64,000 nt of DNA from Lachnospiraceae bacterium. Lineage in GTDB: Bacteria > Bacillota > Clostridia > Lachnospirales > Lachnospiraceae. Below the pieces are notes generated by a model. The model saw only the letters and a list, made by a program, of their open reading frames with translations. It made no database searches and had not been told where the DNA came from. The first letter of the stretch is position 1, and the number at the start of each line of letters is the position of its first letter. The stretch lies in NCBI GenBank assembly GCA_910574715.1, contig CAJTCH010000014.1:29866-93865 (forward strand), in the 5' to 3' direction. Position numbers and translations under genes: made by a program. Of this stretch, positions 1-8,277 are shown piece after piece.

Positions 1-2
1 CC

Positions 3-149
3 GGCAATGGCCGGGGAATCTCCACCGGTGATCAGGCACAGATTGGTGTTTATACAGCCCTGGCTGCCCTTGCTGCCGCAGATATATGGGGATTGCTTCA
101 GATCCGCCGGCTTGGCAGAAGAAGGGTTAGAACAAAGAGAAAGAGATAG
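3..149 (+). CDS. C-terminal end of a cell-surface protein with a sortase-type sorting signal (partial)
   Basis: Only the last 48 codons lie in the window, in frame 3, ending at TAG 147-149. What is visible is a short polar stretch with STGD, a hydrophobic helix of about 20 residues rich in Ala and Leu, and a strongly basic tail (RRLGRRRVRTKRKR). This T-G-D, hydrophobic span, basic tail order is the usual layout of LPxTG-like sorting signals in Clostridia, in which a sortase cuts between T and G and links the protein to the wall. The rest of the gene lies upstream, so its function cannot be seen. It ends 8 bp before the next gene, which also encodes an exported protein, so the two probably form a surface-protein operon. 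Confidence 0.6.
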   Translation, partial: GNGRGISTGDQAQIGVYTALAALAAADIWGLLQIRRLGRRRVRTKRKR

Positions 150-157
150 GGGATCAT

Positions 158-2698
158 ATGGAGAATAGAATCAAGGGGATAAGAACAGCAGCCTTAACCA
201 TATTTGCGTCGTCGGCGCTGTGTTTCCTGTGGCTCGGGATGTCGGTCTGTGCGGCCGATGTGGAGCTTGATCTAACGAAGGGAGATATTGAGATCAGCTC
301 TGACGGTTACAGGCAGGGAGACGGCAAGAAGAAGACAGGTCCGGCAGGCGGAGACGGTTATATCATAACCACGAACGGGAAGGAAACAGATCATGTAGTT
401 ACGGTGGCAAGCGGTAAGAAGCATGATATTATGTTCGATGAGGTAGAGATCAATACTGCGTCCGGCGGCGGGTATAACCCTCTTTATATCGCGCCGGATG
501 CGAAGGCTGCGTTGACCTTGAAGGGAGAGAATATCCTGCATTCCGGAGGCTATGCGGCAGTTGCGGTACCGGAGGGGGCGTCTGTAGAGATCACCGCGCA
601 GAGAGGCGGAACGCTGGAAGCGCGAACGGATGCGCCGGATTCCGGTTCGGGGATCGGAGGAACGTCTAAGGATAACGGCGGAAGGGATACGAAGAATACC
701 AACTGCGGAACTATCAAGATCAGCGGCGGCAGGATCAGCGCAACGAAGATCGGAGGTACAGGGGGAGGCTCGCTTGTTTCTGATAAGGACGGAACGGCAT
801 GGATCGATGCAGGGAGCGTAAGCGCCGGTAAAGACGGGTTTATATCCGGCGTATTGTTCGAGGGTAATGCCGGACAGGTCTACGGTACGTATACATTGAA
901 CAAAGAAGATTTATCTATACCGGTGAATAAGGTATTGACGATTGCAAACGGACAGACGCTTACTATCTCTTCGGCGTATTCGCTGGCATTGGACGGCAAC
1001 CTGATGAATAACGGCACGCTGAGGATCGGAAGCGCGGACTGCCTGACAGGTAACGGTTATATCGGCGGAGACGGGGCGTTCTATATACTCAGCGGTATGA
1101 CGGAGAATATGTTCTCGGTGCCGGACAGGATGCTGTATGGTACGGGAGAAGACCATACCGAATATGTGAAGAAATATATCGAAGACAGCATCCGTATAGA
1201 CGGTACGGTTGTAGTCAGGAACCGTATTTTTAACAGGATGAAGAGCGACGAATGGAAGATGGAGATCAGCCCGGCAGAAGTCGTGGAAAAAGGAACCTAC
1301 ACGGTTACATTTACCAACCCGGAAGACGGAGACGATCAGGTGTCGAAGACCTTCGAGGTATTGGATGCCGGTGAGATGACGGGGATCAGCCTTACCACAC
1401 CGCCGAAGAAGACTGCATATACCTACGGAGAGCGGTTTGACCGGACGGGAATGGTAGTTACGGTGACCTACAGCTCGGGAGCAACCAAGGCTGCATCTAA
1501 TAATAAAATAGGGATTAAGGAAGGCGGCTTAAGGGTAGGACAGACTGCCGTGACATTGGTCTATAAGGAGAACGGGAAGGAAGCGGCATGTTCTCTTGGG
1601 GTCAGCGTATCCCCGAGAGAGATAGACGTCACGAAGATCAACTGGGAGGAGAAGACAGATACCTCTTATGAGTATGACGGTACAGAGAAGACACTGAAGG
1701 TTAAGGCAGACCTGCCGGAAGGGCTCAAGGTGTCGGTCGGCGGAACTGTGAGTGCTACAGAGGTCGGTACTTATGGAGTCACGGTTGACTTCTTCCTGGA
1801 AGAAGGATATGAGGGCAATTATGTCATAACAGGCCCTGTCAGCGCCGCGAAGGAGTGGAGCATCACGCCGAAGCGTCTGGAATGGGATACGGGCGATCTG
1901 GAAGTGGTTGGGAATATCAGGGATAACGACGTAACTATCTATGGAGATCTGCGCGTGGAAGGGTATCTCTCCGCCGATCAGGATGACGAGAAGCTGCCGG
2001 TAAGTTTCCCGGCGGATCTGATCACAGGTGTTTCCACCAGGGAAGCGGGAAACGATCAGGAGATCCGGCTCATCTGGAAAGACGAGAATAAGAAGTATTC
2101 GCTTGGCGACAACCCTGCCGCCAAGAATTATGTGCTCCCGGAAGAATTGCCGGTTGTCTTTGGCGTTATCAATGATGTGGTGAAGAAACCGGTACCCCAC
2201 GGAGTGGCAGTAGTGAAGGGCAGGATGTACAGGCTGGATCTGGAGACCGGAGTATCCAGAGTTCCGGAGCGCTTGAGGCGGATCCCGGATTTCGATACGC
2301 CGAGCGAGATCGAGAAAGGACTGATCGGTGCAGTCATGAAGCAGGATATCCGCCAGACCTACATATACACCTACGATCCCACCCTGATGCGCAAGAACCA
2401 GGACGCTGCCGAATGGGAACGCGCCGACACCGACGAAGTATCCTCCGACGGCCTGACTATCAAGATTCCGTATCCTCAGGGAGTAGGGAAGAACAGCCAT
2501 GAAGCCGTCGTTGCATACATTTATCCCCACACAATAGACGGAACGGAAGCAGGAACTATTATCTACCCGGACGTTACCGAGAGCGAAGACGGACTGGAAT
2601 TCGTAGTCCCAGCATGCGCTCCGGTTGCGATCGGCTTCAAAGAAGCTCCCGAAGAAAAACCCGGCTTCTGGAAATCCCTGTTTTCCAAAGATAAATAA
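158..2698 (+). CDS. Large secreted surface protein with beta-rich N-terminus, bacterial Ig-like and MBG/YDG-like domains
   Basis: The protein has 846 aa. A signal peptide covers about residues 1-33 (basic start, hydrophobic core, cut near VCA-AD). Residues 35-240 are rich in Gly, Thr and Ser and look like a beta-helix or DUF4353-type carbohydrate-binding region. Around residues 405-475 a segment starting MTGISLTTPPKKTAYTYGE matches the pattern of Big_3-type Ig-like domains; around 490-570 the EYDGTEKTLKV stretch looks like an MBG/YDG repeat. The C-terminus (PGFWKSLFSKDK) has no anchor, so the protein may be released or held non-covalently. An SD-like AGGGGAT precedes the ATG. The codon-rich stretch near 2380-2420 is higher in C than its surroundings. 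The ligand is unknown; attachment or glycan binding is an inference from the domains only. Confidence 0.7.
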   Translation: MENRIKGIRTAALTIFASSALCFLWLGMSVCAADVELDLTKGDIEISSDGYRQGDGKKKTGPAGGDGYIITTNGKETDHVVTVASGKKHDIMFDEVEINTASGGGYNPLYIAPDAKAALTLKGENILHSGGYAAVAVPEGASVEITAQRGGTLEARTDAPDSGSGIGGTSKDNGGRDTKNTNCGTIKISGGRISATKIGGTGGGSLVSDKDGTAWIDAGSVSAGKDGFISGVLFEGNAGQVYGTYTLNKEDLSIPVNKVLTIANGQTLTISSAYSLALDGNLMNNGTLRIGSADCLTGNGYIGGDGAFYILSGMTENMFSVPDRMLYGTGEDHTEYVKKYIEDSIRIDGTVVVRNRIFNRMKSDEWKMEISPAEVVEKGTYTVTFTNPEDGDDQVSKTFEVLDAGEMTGISLTTPPKKTAYTYGERFDRTGMVVTVTYSSGATKAASNNKIGIKEGGLRVGQTAVTLVYKENGKEAACSLGVSVSPREIDVTKINWEEKTDTSYEYDGTEKTLKVKADLPEGLKVSVGGTVSATEVGTYGVTVDFFLEEGYEGNYVITGPVSAAKEWSITPKRLEWDTGDLEVVGNIRDNDVTIYGDLRVEGYLSADQDDEKLPVSFPADLITGVSTREAGNDQEIRLIWKDENKKYSLGDNPAAKNYVLPEELPVVFGVINDVVKKPVPHGVAVVKGRMYRLDLETGVSRVPERLRRIPDFDTPSEIEKGLIGAVMKQDIRQTYIYTYDPTLMRKNQDAAEWERADTDEVSSDGLTIKIPYPQGVGKNSHEAVVAYIYPHTIDGTEAGTIIYPDVTESEDGLEFVVPACAPVAIGFKEAPEEKPGFWKSLFSKDK

Positions 2699-2716
2699 TA
2701 TTCAGGAGTCCATATA

Positions 2717-4078
2717 ATGCAGCTTAGACAAGAAATCCCGGATACATTTTGGAGTCTCTTCCGAAGTGTAAACCGGGAGATTTACATAGAAGCACTTCTG
2801 TGCATTAACGAAGAATATCAATACAGCAACTACTTTCTCACCCGGGAAGTGTGCATCCAGGCATTGAGCGATATGAACGCCAGGAAGCGTTTTGATCTTA
2901 AGGCGGAAGAGAATGAGACCGAGTACGACATGCTGGAGACACCCTCTTCCCGGATTTTAAGCTGGCTTCTTAAGACTGGATGGCTTAAGCGGATCGAAGA
3001 TTACCATACCCTGGTGACGAATATCGTGATCCCGGACTATTCGGCAGTATTTATCGATGCATTCGAACGCCTGGATTCAGATGAGATGGAGGAGACGGAT
3101 ATCTATATCCAGAATGTCTATGCCACGCTCTTCTCCTTCCGGAACGATCCCAGGGGGAACCTTGGCATGCTGCGCACAGCCCTCGTGAATACCAGGAGAC
3201 TTAACAAGGCGCTGCAGGATATGCTTCATAACATGGACAAGTTCTTTGCCAGATTATTGGAACAGGAGACATACGGTGAACTCTTGAAAGAGCACCTCAA
3301 CGGCTATGTAGAAGCGGTCGTGCGCAGGAAATACCATATCTTGAAGACCTCCGACAATTTCTACATCTATAAGATGGATATTAAGAAATGTCTCAGAGAG
3401 ATGCGCGAGGATGAGGGCTGGATCGAGAATGTTCAGAAGACCGCCAGAATGATGGGAGATATGTCAGACGATATTTATGAACTCCTGGATTTGATCGAGA
3501 GGGGATTCGACGACATTGAACACCGTATATCCAATATGGACAAGGAGCACACGAAATACGTGCGGGCGACGGTGACGAGGCTTAATTATCTCTTGAGCGG
3601 CCAGTCGGATACGAAGGGGCTTGTGGTGCAGCTCTTGAACCGCATTGCAGCGAGTGAAGATCCGGACGGGATGCTCTGTAAGACAGCAGAGAAGCTGAAT
3701 CTGTCTCTTGTGGAAATGCTGTCGGAGAAGCCCCTGTATAAGCGGAGGAGGTCCAGGAAGGATTTCATGGGCCGTGTTGCAGAAGACGAGGAGACGAAAG
3801 AGCTTAACAAAGAAGACGTGCTGAGACTGAATCGGATTCAGGTGCGCTACAGCAAGGAACAGATCGAGGAATTCATAGAGAGTCATATGAAGGATGAGAT
3901 CATGGATGCAGCCGCGATCGATATAGCGGACGAAGAGGAATTCGAGAAATTGATCCTGGCATACGATTACAGCACAAGAAAGAGCAGCAGATACATGCTG
4001 CTGGAAGAGGAACCGGAGCAGATCGAGAACAACGGATACCGGTATCCGGCGCTTAAGTTCGTGCGCAGGAGGGCATAG
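2717..4078 (+). CDS. JetA-like (DUF5716) protein, Wadjet kleisin homologue without the other Wadjet genes
   Basis: The protein has 453 aa. The N-terminus (IPDTFWSLFRSVNREIY) and the largely helical, charged body resemble the JetA/DUF5716 family. In type III Wadjet systems this family is the MukF/kleisin-like subunit that works with JetB, the JetC SMC ATPase and the JetD nuclease to cleave plasmids. The middle (about 120-290) is predicted helical with coiled-coil character, and the C-terminal third holds a basic patch (KRRRSRKD) and a winged-helix-like acidic tail. None of jetB, jetC or jetD follows; the stop codon TAG abuts the ATG of a radical SAM gene. It could be a relic, a component acting in trans, or a kleisin-like protein with a different role. 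The family call is by recognition of sequence pattern; the function here is not established. Confidence 0.65.
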   Translation: MQLRQEIPDTFWSLFRSVNREIYIEALLCINEEYQYSNYFLTREVCIQALSDMNARKRFDLKAEENETEYDMLETPSSRILSWLLKTGWLKRIEDYHTLVTNIVIPDYSAVFIDAFERLDSDEMEETDIYIQNVYATLFSFRNDPRGNLGMLRTALVNTRRLNKALQDMLHNMDKFFARLLEQETYGELLKEHLNGYVEAVVRRKYHILKTSDNFYIYKMDIKKCLREMREDEGWIENVQKTARMMGDMSDDIYELLDLIERGFDDIEHRISNMDKEHTKYVRATVTRLNYLLSGQSDTKGLVVQLLNRIAASEDPDGMLCKTAEKLNLSLVEMLSEKPLYKRRRSRKDFMGRVAEDEETKELNKEDVLRLNRIQVRYSKEQIEEFIESHMKDEIMDAAAIDIADEEEFEKLILAYDYSTRKSSRYMLLEEEPEQIENNGYRYPALKFVRRRA

Positions 4079-4996
4079 ATGGAAGCTTATCTTACAGATT
4101 GTACATTGTGTCCCAGACAGTGCCATGCCGACCGTCTGGCGGGACAGCGCGGATATTGCGGGAAGGCCGCCGGGCTTATTGTTGCCAGGGCGGCCCTTCA
4201 TATGTGGGAAGAGACTTGCATTTCCGGGGTAAACGGCTCCGGTACAGTATTTTTCTCGGGCTGTAATCTTGGGTGTATCTTCTGCCAGAATTATAAGATT
4301 TCCAGAAACGGACGGCAGCATGGGAAGCAAGAGATCGGGACAGAGATCACGGTAAGAAGGCTTGCCGGGATATTCATGGAACTTGAGAGCCAGGGAGCGA
4401 ACAATATCAACCTGGTCACGCCGACCCACTATGTGCCGCAGATCATAGAAGCGTTAGAGATAGCCAGGGAGAAGGGAATGAACCTTCCTGTCGTATATAA
4501 TACGAGCGGTTACGAGCGGGCAGAGACGATCCGGATGTTGGAAGGCTATGTGGATATCTATCTGCCGGATATGAAATATATGGATTCGGCGTTGGCAGCG
4601 GAATATTCCGGGGCGCCGGACTATCCGCCGTATGCGAAAGAGGCGCTTAGAGAGATGGTATCTCAGACGGGGGGATTCCAGATAGAAGAAGAGAGCGGTT
4701 TGCTGACAAAAGGTGTCCTTGTGCGTCATTTGGTGCTTCCGGGCCATGTAAGGGAGTCCAGAGAAGTGATTCGTTATCTGTATGAGACATACGGGAACCG
4801 CATCCTGCTCAGTATCATGAACCAGTATACCCCGATGCCGCAGGTAAGAGACCATAAGCATCTGGGGAGAAGAGTGACGAAGAGAGAATATGAGAAGGTG
4901 GTGGATTATGCCTTAGAGCTGGGTGTGGAATACGGCTATATCCAGGAGGGCGAAGCCGCCCTTGAGAGCTTTATTCCGGAGTTTGGCGGAGCATGA
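4079..4996 (+). CDS. Radical SAM protein of the PflA-like COG1313 family
   Basis: The protein has 305 aa. The radical SAM cluster motif is at C62-N-L-G-C66-I-F-C69, the CxxxCxxC form that binds the SAM-cleaving 4Fe-4S cluster. A second cysteine set near the start (C8, C11, C15, C27) could bind an extra cluster, as is usual in this family of putative pyruvate-formate-lyase-activating-like enzymes. The substrate of the family is not settled. It starts directly after the stop of the JetA-like gene (TAGATG), so translation is probably coupled. Its 3' end overlaps the convergent HAD gene by 26 bp. No pyruvate formate-lyase gene is nearby, so a glycyl-radical activase role is unsupported here. Confidence 0.8.
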   Translation: MEAYLTDCTLCPRQCHADRLAGQRGYCGKAAGLIVARAALHMWEETCISGVNGSGTVFFSGCNLGCIFCQNYKISRNGRQHGKQEIGTEITVRRLAGIFMELESQGANNINLVTPTHYVPQIIEALEIAREKGMNLPVVYNTSGYERAETIRMLEGYVDIYLPDMKYMDSALAAEYSGAPDYPPYAKEALREMVSQTGGFQIEEESGLLTKGVLVRHLVLPGHVRESREVIRYLYETYGNRILLSIMNQYTPMPQVRDHKHLGRRVTKREYEKVVDYALELGVEYGYIQEGEAALESFIPEFGGA

Positions 4997-5795
4997 ACTT
5001 ATTGATCACATGAAGCACGCCGCCCTCGTCGTTCGATCGGGTGATATAGTCGGCCTTCTCAAGTACCGCCGGCTGCGCGTTCGCCATGGCGACGCCAAGT
5101 CCTGCCGTCTCGATCATGGTCAGATCGTTGTATCCGTCGCCGCAGCAGATCATCTGGTCGGCAGTCAGTCCGATGCCGCTTAAGAGCCGCAGCAGGGAAT
5201 GTGCCTTATCGATTCCTCTTGGCATGATCTCCAGGAAGAAGGGGTCGGAGCAGTAGACCGAGAGATAAGAGTGGAAATAATCTGCAACCTCTGCTTTCAC
5301 TAGAGAGATGATCTCCGGTGAACCGGTGATCAGGATCTTATTGGCCGGTTCTGTTATGTGTGAAGGGAAATCCTCCACTTCGATGATCGGCATGTGATTG
5401 ATCCTTGATTCCAGTTCCGTATATTGATTCGGCCGGATGCCGGAGAGAAGGGTATCGGGCGTATAGCCGACGATGTCGATCCCGGAATATTTCTTGACAA
5501 TATAAAAGAGCGGTTCCGCCACGTCCGCCGGGAGATGCTTCTCATAGATGATCTCCTGGCTTCGGCAGTCGGTGATCCGTCCGCCGTTGAAAGAGAGGAT
5601 GTAGCTTCCGTATTCTTCTAGATGAAGTTCTTCGGCAAGCGGCAGGACGCCTTTGGTTGGGCGTCCGCTTGCCAGAACTACTTTCTTTCCTTGTTGCTGT
5701 ATCTTGGTCAATGCTTCCAGAGTGGGCTTCGTGATCTCTTTTGCAGAATTCGTAAGCGTACCGTCCAGATCCAGAGCAAGTATCTGATATTCCAT
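4971..5795 (-). CDS. Cof-type HAD-IIB family phosphatase
   Basis: The protein has 274 aa, normal for Cof/YidA-type sugar-phosphate phosphatases. Motif I is LALDLDGTLTNS (nucleophile D9, acid D11); motif II is the Ser in VLASGRP; motif IV is GDGYNDLTMIETAG near residue 220, with the usual GVAMANA stretch after it. The cap domain between about residues 85 and 195 is of the IIB type. The enzyme is cytosolic and probably acts on small phosphorylated sugars or cofactors; the exact substrate cannot be told. It is the last gene of a minus-strand operon and starts one base after the murF stop. Confidence 0.88.
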   Translation of the reverse strand: MEYQILALDLDGTLTNSAKEITKPTLEALTKIQQQGKKVVLASGRPTKGVLPLAEELHLEEYGSYILSFNGGRITDCRSQEIIYEKHLPADVAEPLFYIVKKYSGIDIVGYTPDTLLSGIRPNQYTELESRINHMPIIEVEDFPSHITEPANKILITGSPEIISLVKAEVADYFHSYLSVYCSDPFFLEIMPRGIDKAHSLLRLLSGIGLTADQMICCGDGYNDLTMIETAGLGVAMANAQPAVLEKADYITRSNDEGGVLHVINKFMLRQTPE

Positions 5796-5796
5796 A

Positions 5797-7176
5797 CTAT
5801 TCTCCTAAGGCTTTTAATGTGTCTACGATCTCAGGGAACTGCATGCCATGGGAGGCCTTGACGAGAACGTTATCCCCTTCTTTGATCAGGTCTTTTGCTG
5901 CATCCAGGAATTCGGCCTTTGTCTTAAACCAGAGCGCTTCGGCCAGGGAATCACATCCCGCAGCGCCGTCAACTAAGTGGCGGGAGAGGGGGCCGATCCC
6001 GCAGATCAGGTCTATACCCTGCTGGGCGGCATATTCGCCCACATTCAGATGCAGCTCCTGCGCATCCTCGCCAAGTTCGTTCATATCGCCAAGGATCGCA
6101 ACTTTGCGTCCGATCGCCATGTTTAACACATCGATCGAGGCTTTCATTGAGACAGGATTGGCATTGTAGCAGTCATCCAGGATGATCAGCCGTTCGGTCT
6201 TGATAATGTTATTGCGTCCCGGAAGCGAGGGCAGCCCTTCGATGCCCGCTTTGATCTCATCAGGAGTAAGATCCAGCGTATAGCCGACGGCAGCGCCGGC
6301 AAGGGCGTTGCTTACCATGTGGATACCGGGCAGCGGTATCGTACAGCCGAAAGAGGTTCCGTCCGGCAGATAGATGGTACAGGCGGTTCCCTTAAGTCCA
6401 AGAGCCTGCATATTGCCGGCACGGAACTGGCTGTTATCGCCGAATCCGAAGAAGACGGGGCTTACGCCCTTGATAGGCGCCGTCTGAGCCAACAGATCGT
6501 CGTCTCCGTTCAGGATGATGGTTCCGCCGTTCTTCATGTCCTGGATCATCTGGGTCTTCTCGCGGAAGATCCCTTCTCTGGTCTTGAAGAATTCCAGATG
6601 TGCCACACCGATATTGGTGATTACACAGATATCCGGCGCCGCGACGGAAGAGAGCCTGCGCATCTCGCCGAAATGATTCACGCCCATCTCCAAGACAGCG
6701 ACCTGGTGCTCCTCGTTCATCTCAAAAATGGTGATCGGAAGCCCCCATTCGTTGTTAAAATTCCCCAGTGTCTTATGCACACAGTATTTCTGTGCGACGA
6801 CAGAGGCGATCATCTCCTTGGTACTCGTCTTCCCGGCGCTTCCGGTGATACCGACAACTTTTACATCGAAGGAATCCCGGTAGAGCTTCGCGATGTCAAG
6901 CAGCGCCTGTCCGGTGGATTCCACCAGGATATAAGGGTAATCCGTCTCACCGAGATCTTCGTGGGATACGACGCAGAGCGCTCCGGAACGGATCGTATCA
7001 GGGATGAATTTGTGTGCATTGATATTCGCGCCGTCAATGGCAACGAAGAGATAGCCGGGTCTGACCTTACGGCTGTCAATAACGACGCCTTCCACTTCCC
7101 TGTCAAGGATGGAAGGATCTCCGTGATAAGTCCCCTGGCAGGTCTGTGTAATATTGTTCAATGTGAGGTTCTTCAT
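5797..7176 (-). CDS. murF: UDP-N-acetylmuramoyl-tripeptide--D-alanyl-D-alanine ligase
   Basis: MurF adds the D-Ala-D-Ala dipeptide to the UDP-MurNAc tripeptide in the cytosol, the last soluble step of peptidoglycan precursor synthesis. The protein has 459 aa from the chosen start, the usual length. The ATP-binding loop GITGSAGKTSTKEM lies near residue 115, and the Mur ligase motifs HxE-like LEMGVNHFGEM and DDCYNANPVSM follow. A longer reading frame opens at 7248 inside ddl, but the ATG at 7176 has AAGGAGG eight bases upstream and gives the normal MurF N-terminus MKNLTLNNI. It follows ddl by 13 bp, so the dipeptide ligase and the enzyme that uses its product are made from one operon. Confidence 0.95.
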   Translation of the reverse strand: MKNLTLNNITQTCQGTYHGDPSILDREVEGVVIDSRKVRPGYLFVAIDGANINAHKFIPDTIRSGALCVVSHEDLGETDYPYILVESTGQALLDIAKLYRDSFDVKVVGITGSAGKTSTKEMIASVVAQKYCVHKTLGNFNNEWGLPITIFEMNEEHQVAVLEMGVNHFGEMRRLSSVAAPDICVITNIGVAHLEFFKTREGIFREKTQMIQDMKNGGTIILNGDDDLLAQTAPIKGVSPVFFGFGDNSQFRAGNMQALGLKGTACTIYLPDGTSFGCTIPLPGIHMVSNALAGAAVGYTLDLTPDEIKAGIEGLPSLPGRNNIIKTERLIILDDCYNANPVSMKASIDVLNMAIGRKVAILGDMNELGEDAQELHLNVGEYAAQQGIDLICGIGPLSRHLVDGAAGCDSLAEALWFKTKAEFLDAAKDLIKEGDNVLVKASHGMQFPEIVDTLKALGE

Positions 7177-7189
7177 GGGACGGGCCTCC

Positions 7190-8254
7190 TTAATATCGTG
7201 CTTTGTAGGATTCTTCGATGATCCGCTGGCACAGGGCGTTGTATTCAAGACCGGCCGCTTTGGCCGCCTTAGGAAGGAGGCTTGCAGGGGTCATTCCCGG
7301 AAGGGCGTTCACTTCAAGACAGTAGAAGCTTCCGTCCTCATCGTCAACGATAAAGTCCGCCCGTGAATATACATCCATCCGCAGCGCTTCGAACGCCTTC
7401 TCGCCCGCCTGCTGTATCTGTGCCTGTGTCTTGGCATCAATAGACTGGGGCGGACAGATCTCCTGTGCCCCGCCGTCCTGATACTTGTTCTCATAATTGA
7501 AGAATCCGCTCTTAGGGATGATCTCAACAAGCGGAAGCGCCTTGCCGGCGATAATGCCGCAGGCGAATTCGCGGCCTTTGATATACGGCTCGATTACGAC
7601 TTCCTCTTCCATATCGGTATCGAAGGAGCGGCGGATTGCCTCTGTATATTCTTCCTCAGTATGTACAATATATACGCCGATACTGGAACCGCTGGCACAT
7701 GGCTTGATGACCAGAGGAAGATAGTAACCAAGTTCTGCAAGCGGTGTATCCTTCGTCTTTCTGGTCAGAGAAGTGCCTCGCGGCGTGGGAACTCCTGACA
7801 TCTTGAAGATCTGCTTTGCCACAAGTTTATTCATGGACAGGGAACATCCAAGTGCATTGGGTCCGGTGTATCTGATTCCCAGGACGTCGAAGGTTGCCTG
7901 TAATTTGCCGTCTTCCCCGATGGAGCCATGAAGCCCCATAAATGTGATATCAGCCATCTGGCAGAGTTCGATGACATTAGGGCCGAGCAGACAGTCAGAC
8001 TGGTCCGGACGTGACTGTCTGAGAGCATCGAGATCCGGAGCCGTAGTCTTAATACCGTCCGCGATCTCAAGCCCGGCTCCCGGAAGGCTGAACACCTCCT
8101 CAAGCTTATCGGCGTCATATGGGAAACCGAAAAATACATCCATCAAAAATGCCTGATGTCCCATCCCGCGCAGCGTCCTGCAGATTCCGGCGCCGGAAGT
8201 CAGTGAAACATCGCGCTCCGGGCTGAGCCCGCCCGCTAATACAATTATCTTCAT
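7190..8254 (-). CDS. ddl: D-alanine--D-alanine ligase
   Basis: Ddl joins two D-alanines with ATP to form the dipeptide used by MurF. The protein has 354 aa and an ATP-grasp layout: N-terminal LAGGLSPERDVSL, the central KPCASGSSIGVYIV loop, and the C-terminal FIVDDEDGSFYCLEVNALPGMT metal-binding region. The FFNYENKY segment has the Tyr-containing omega loop typical of D-Ala-D-Ala ligases and not the Lys-type loop of D-lactate ligases (VanA). AAAAGGAG lies upstream of the ATG. The gene sits 23 bp after pncB and 13 bp before murF, within one operon. Confidence 0.95.
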   Translation of the reverse strand: MKIIVLAGGLSPERDVSLTSGAGICRTLRGMGHQAFLMDVFFGFPYDADKLEEVFSLPGAGLEIADGIKTTAPDLDALRQSRPDQSDCLLGPNVIELCQMADITFMGLHGSIGEDGKLQATFDVLGIRYTGPNALGCSLSMNKLVAKQIFKMSGVPTPRGTSLTRKTKDTPLAELGYYLPLVIKPCASGSSIGVYIVHTEEEYTEAIRRSFDTDMEEEVVIEPYIKGREFACGIIAGKALPLVEIIPKSGFFNYENKYQDGGAQEICPPQSIDAKTQAQIQQAGEKAFEALRMDVYSRADFIVDDEDGSFYCLEVNALPGMTPASLLPKAAKAAGLEYNALCQRIIEESYKARY

Positions 8255-8277
8255 ACAATAGTCTCCTTTTTTGTAAC

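Noticed and set aside
1529..2530. Long open frame of 333 codons on the minus strand inside the surface protein gene
   Set aside because: It lies antisense to a gene with a signal peptide and clear domains, has no SD, and its product is rich in Arg, His and Leu with no motif.
3464..4429. Open frame of 321 codons antisense to the JetA-like and radical SAM genes
   Set aside because: No SD and no recognisable domain; the plus-strand genes have family motifs on the same DNA.
6319..7221. Open frame of 300 codons on the plus strand inside murF
   Set aside because: Shadow of murF, which has all ligase motifs; no SD.
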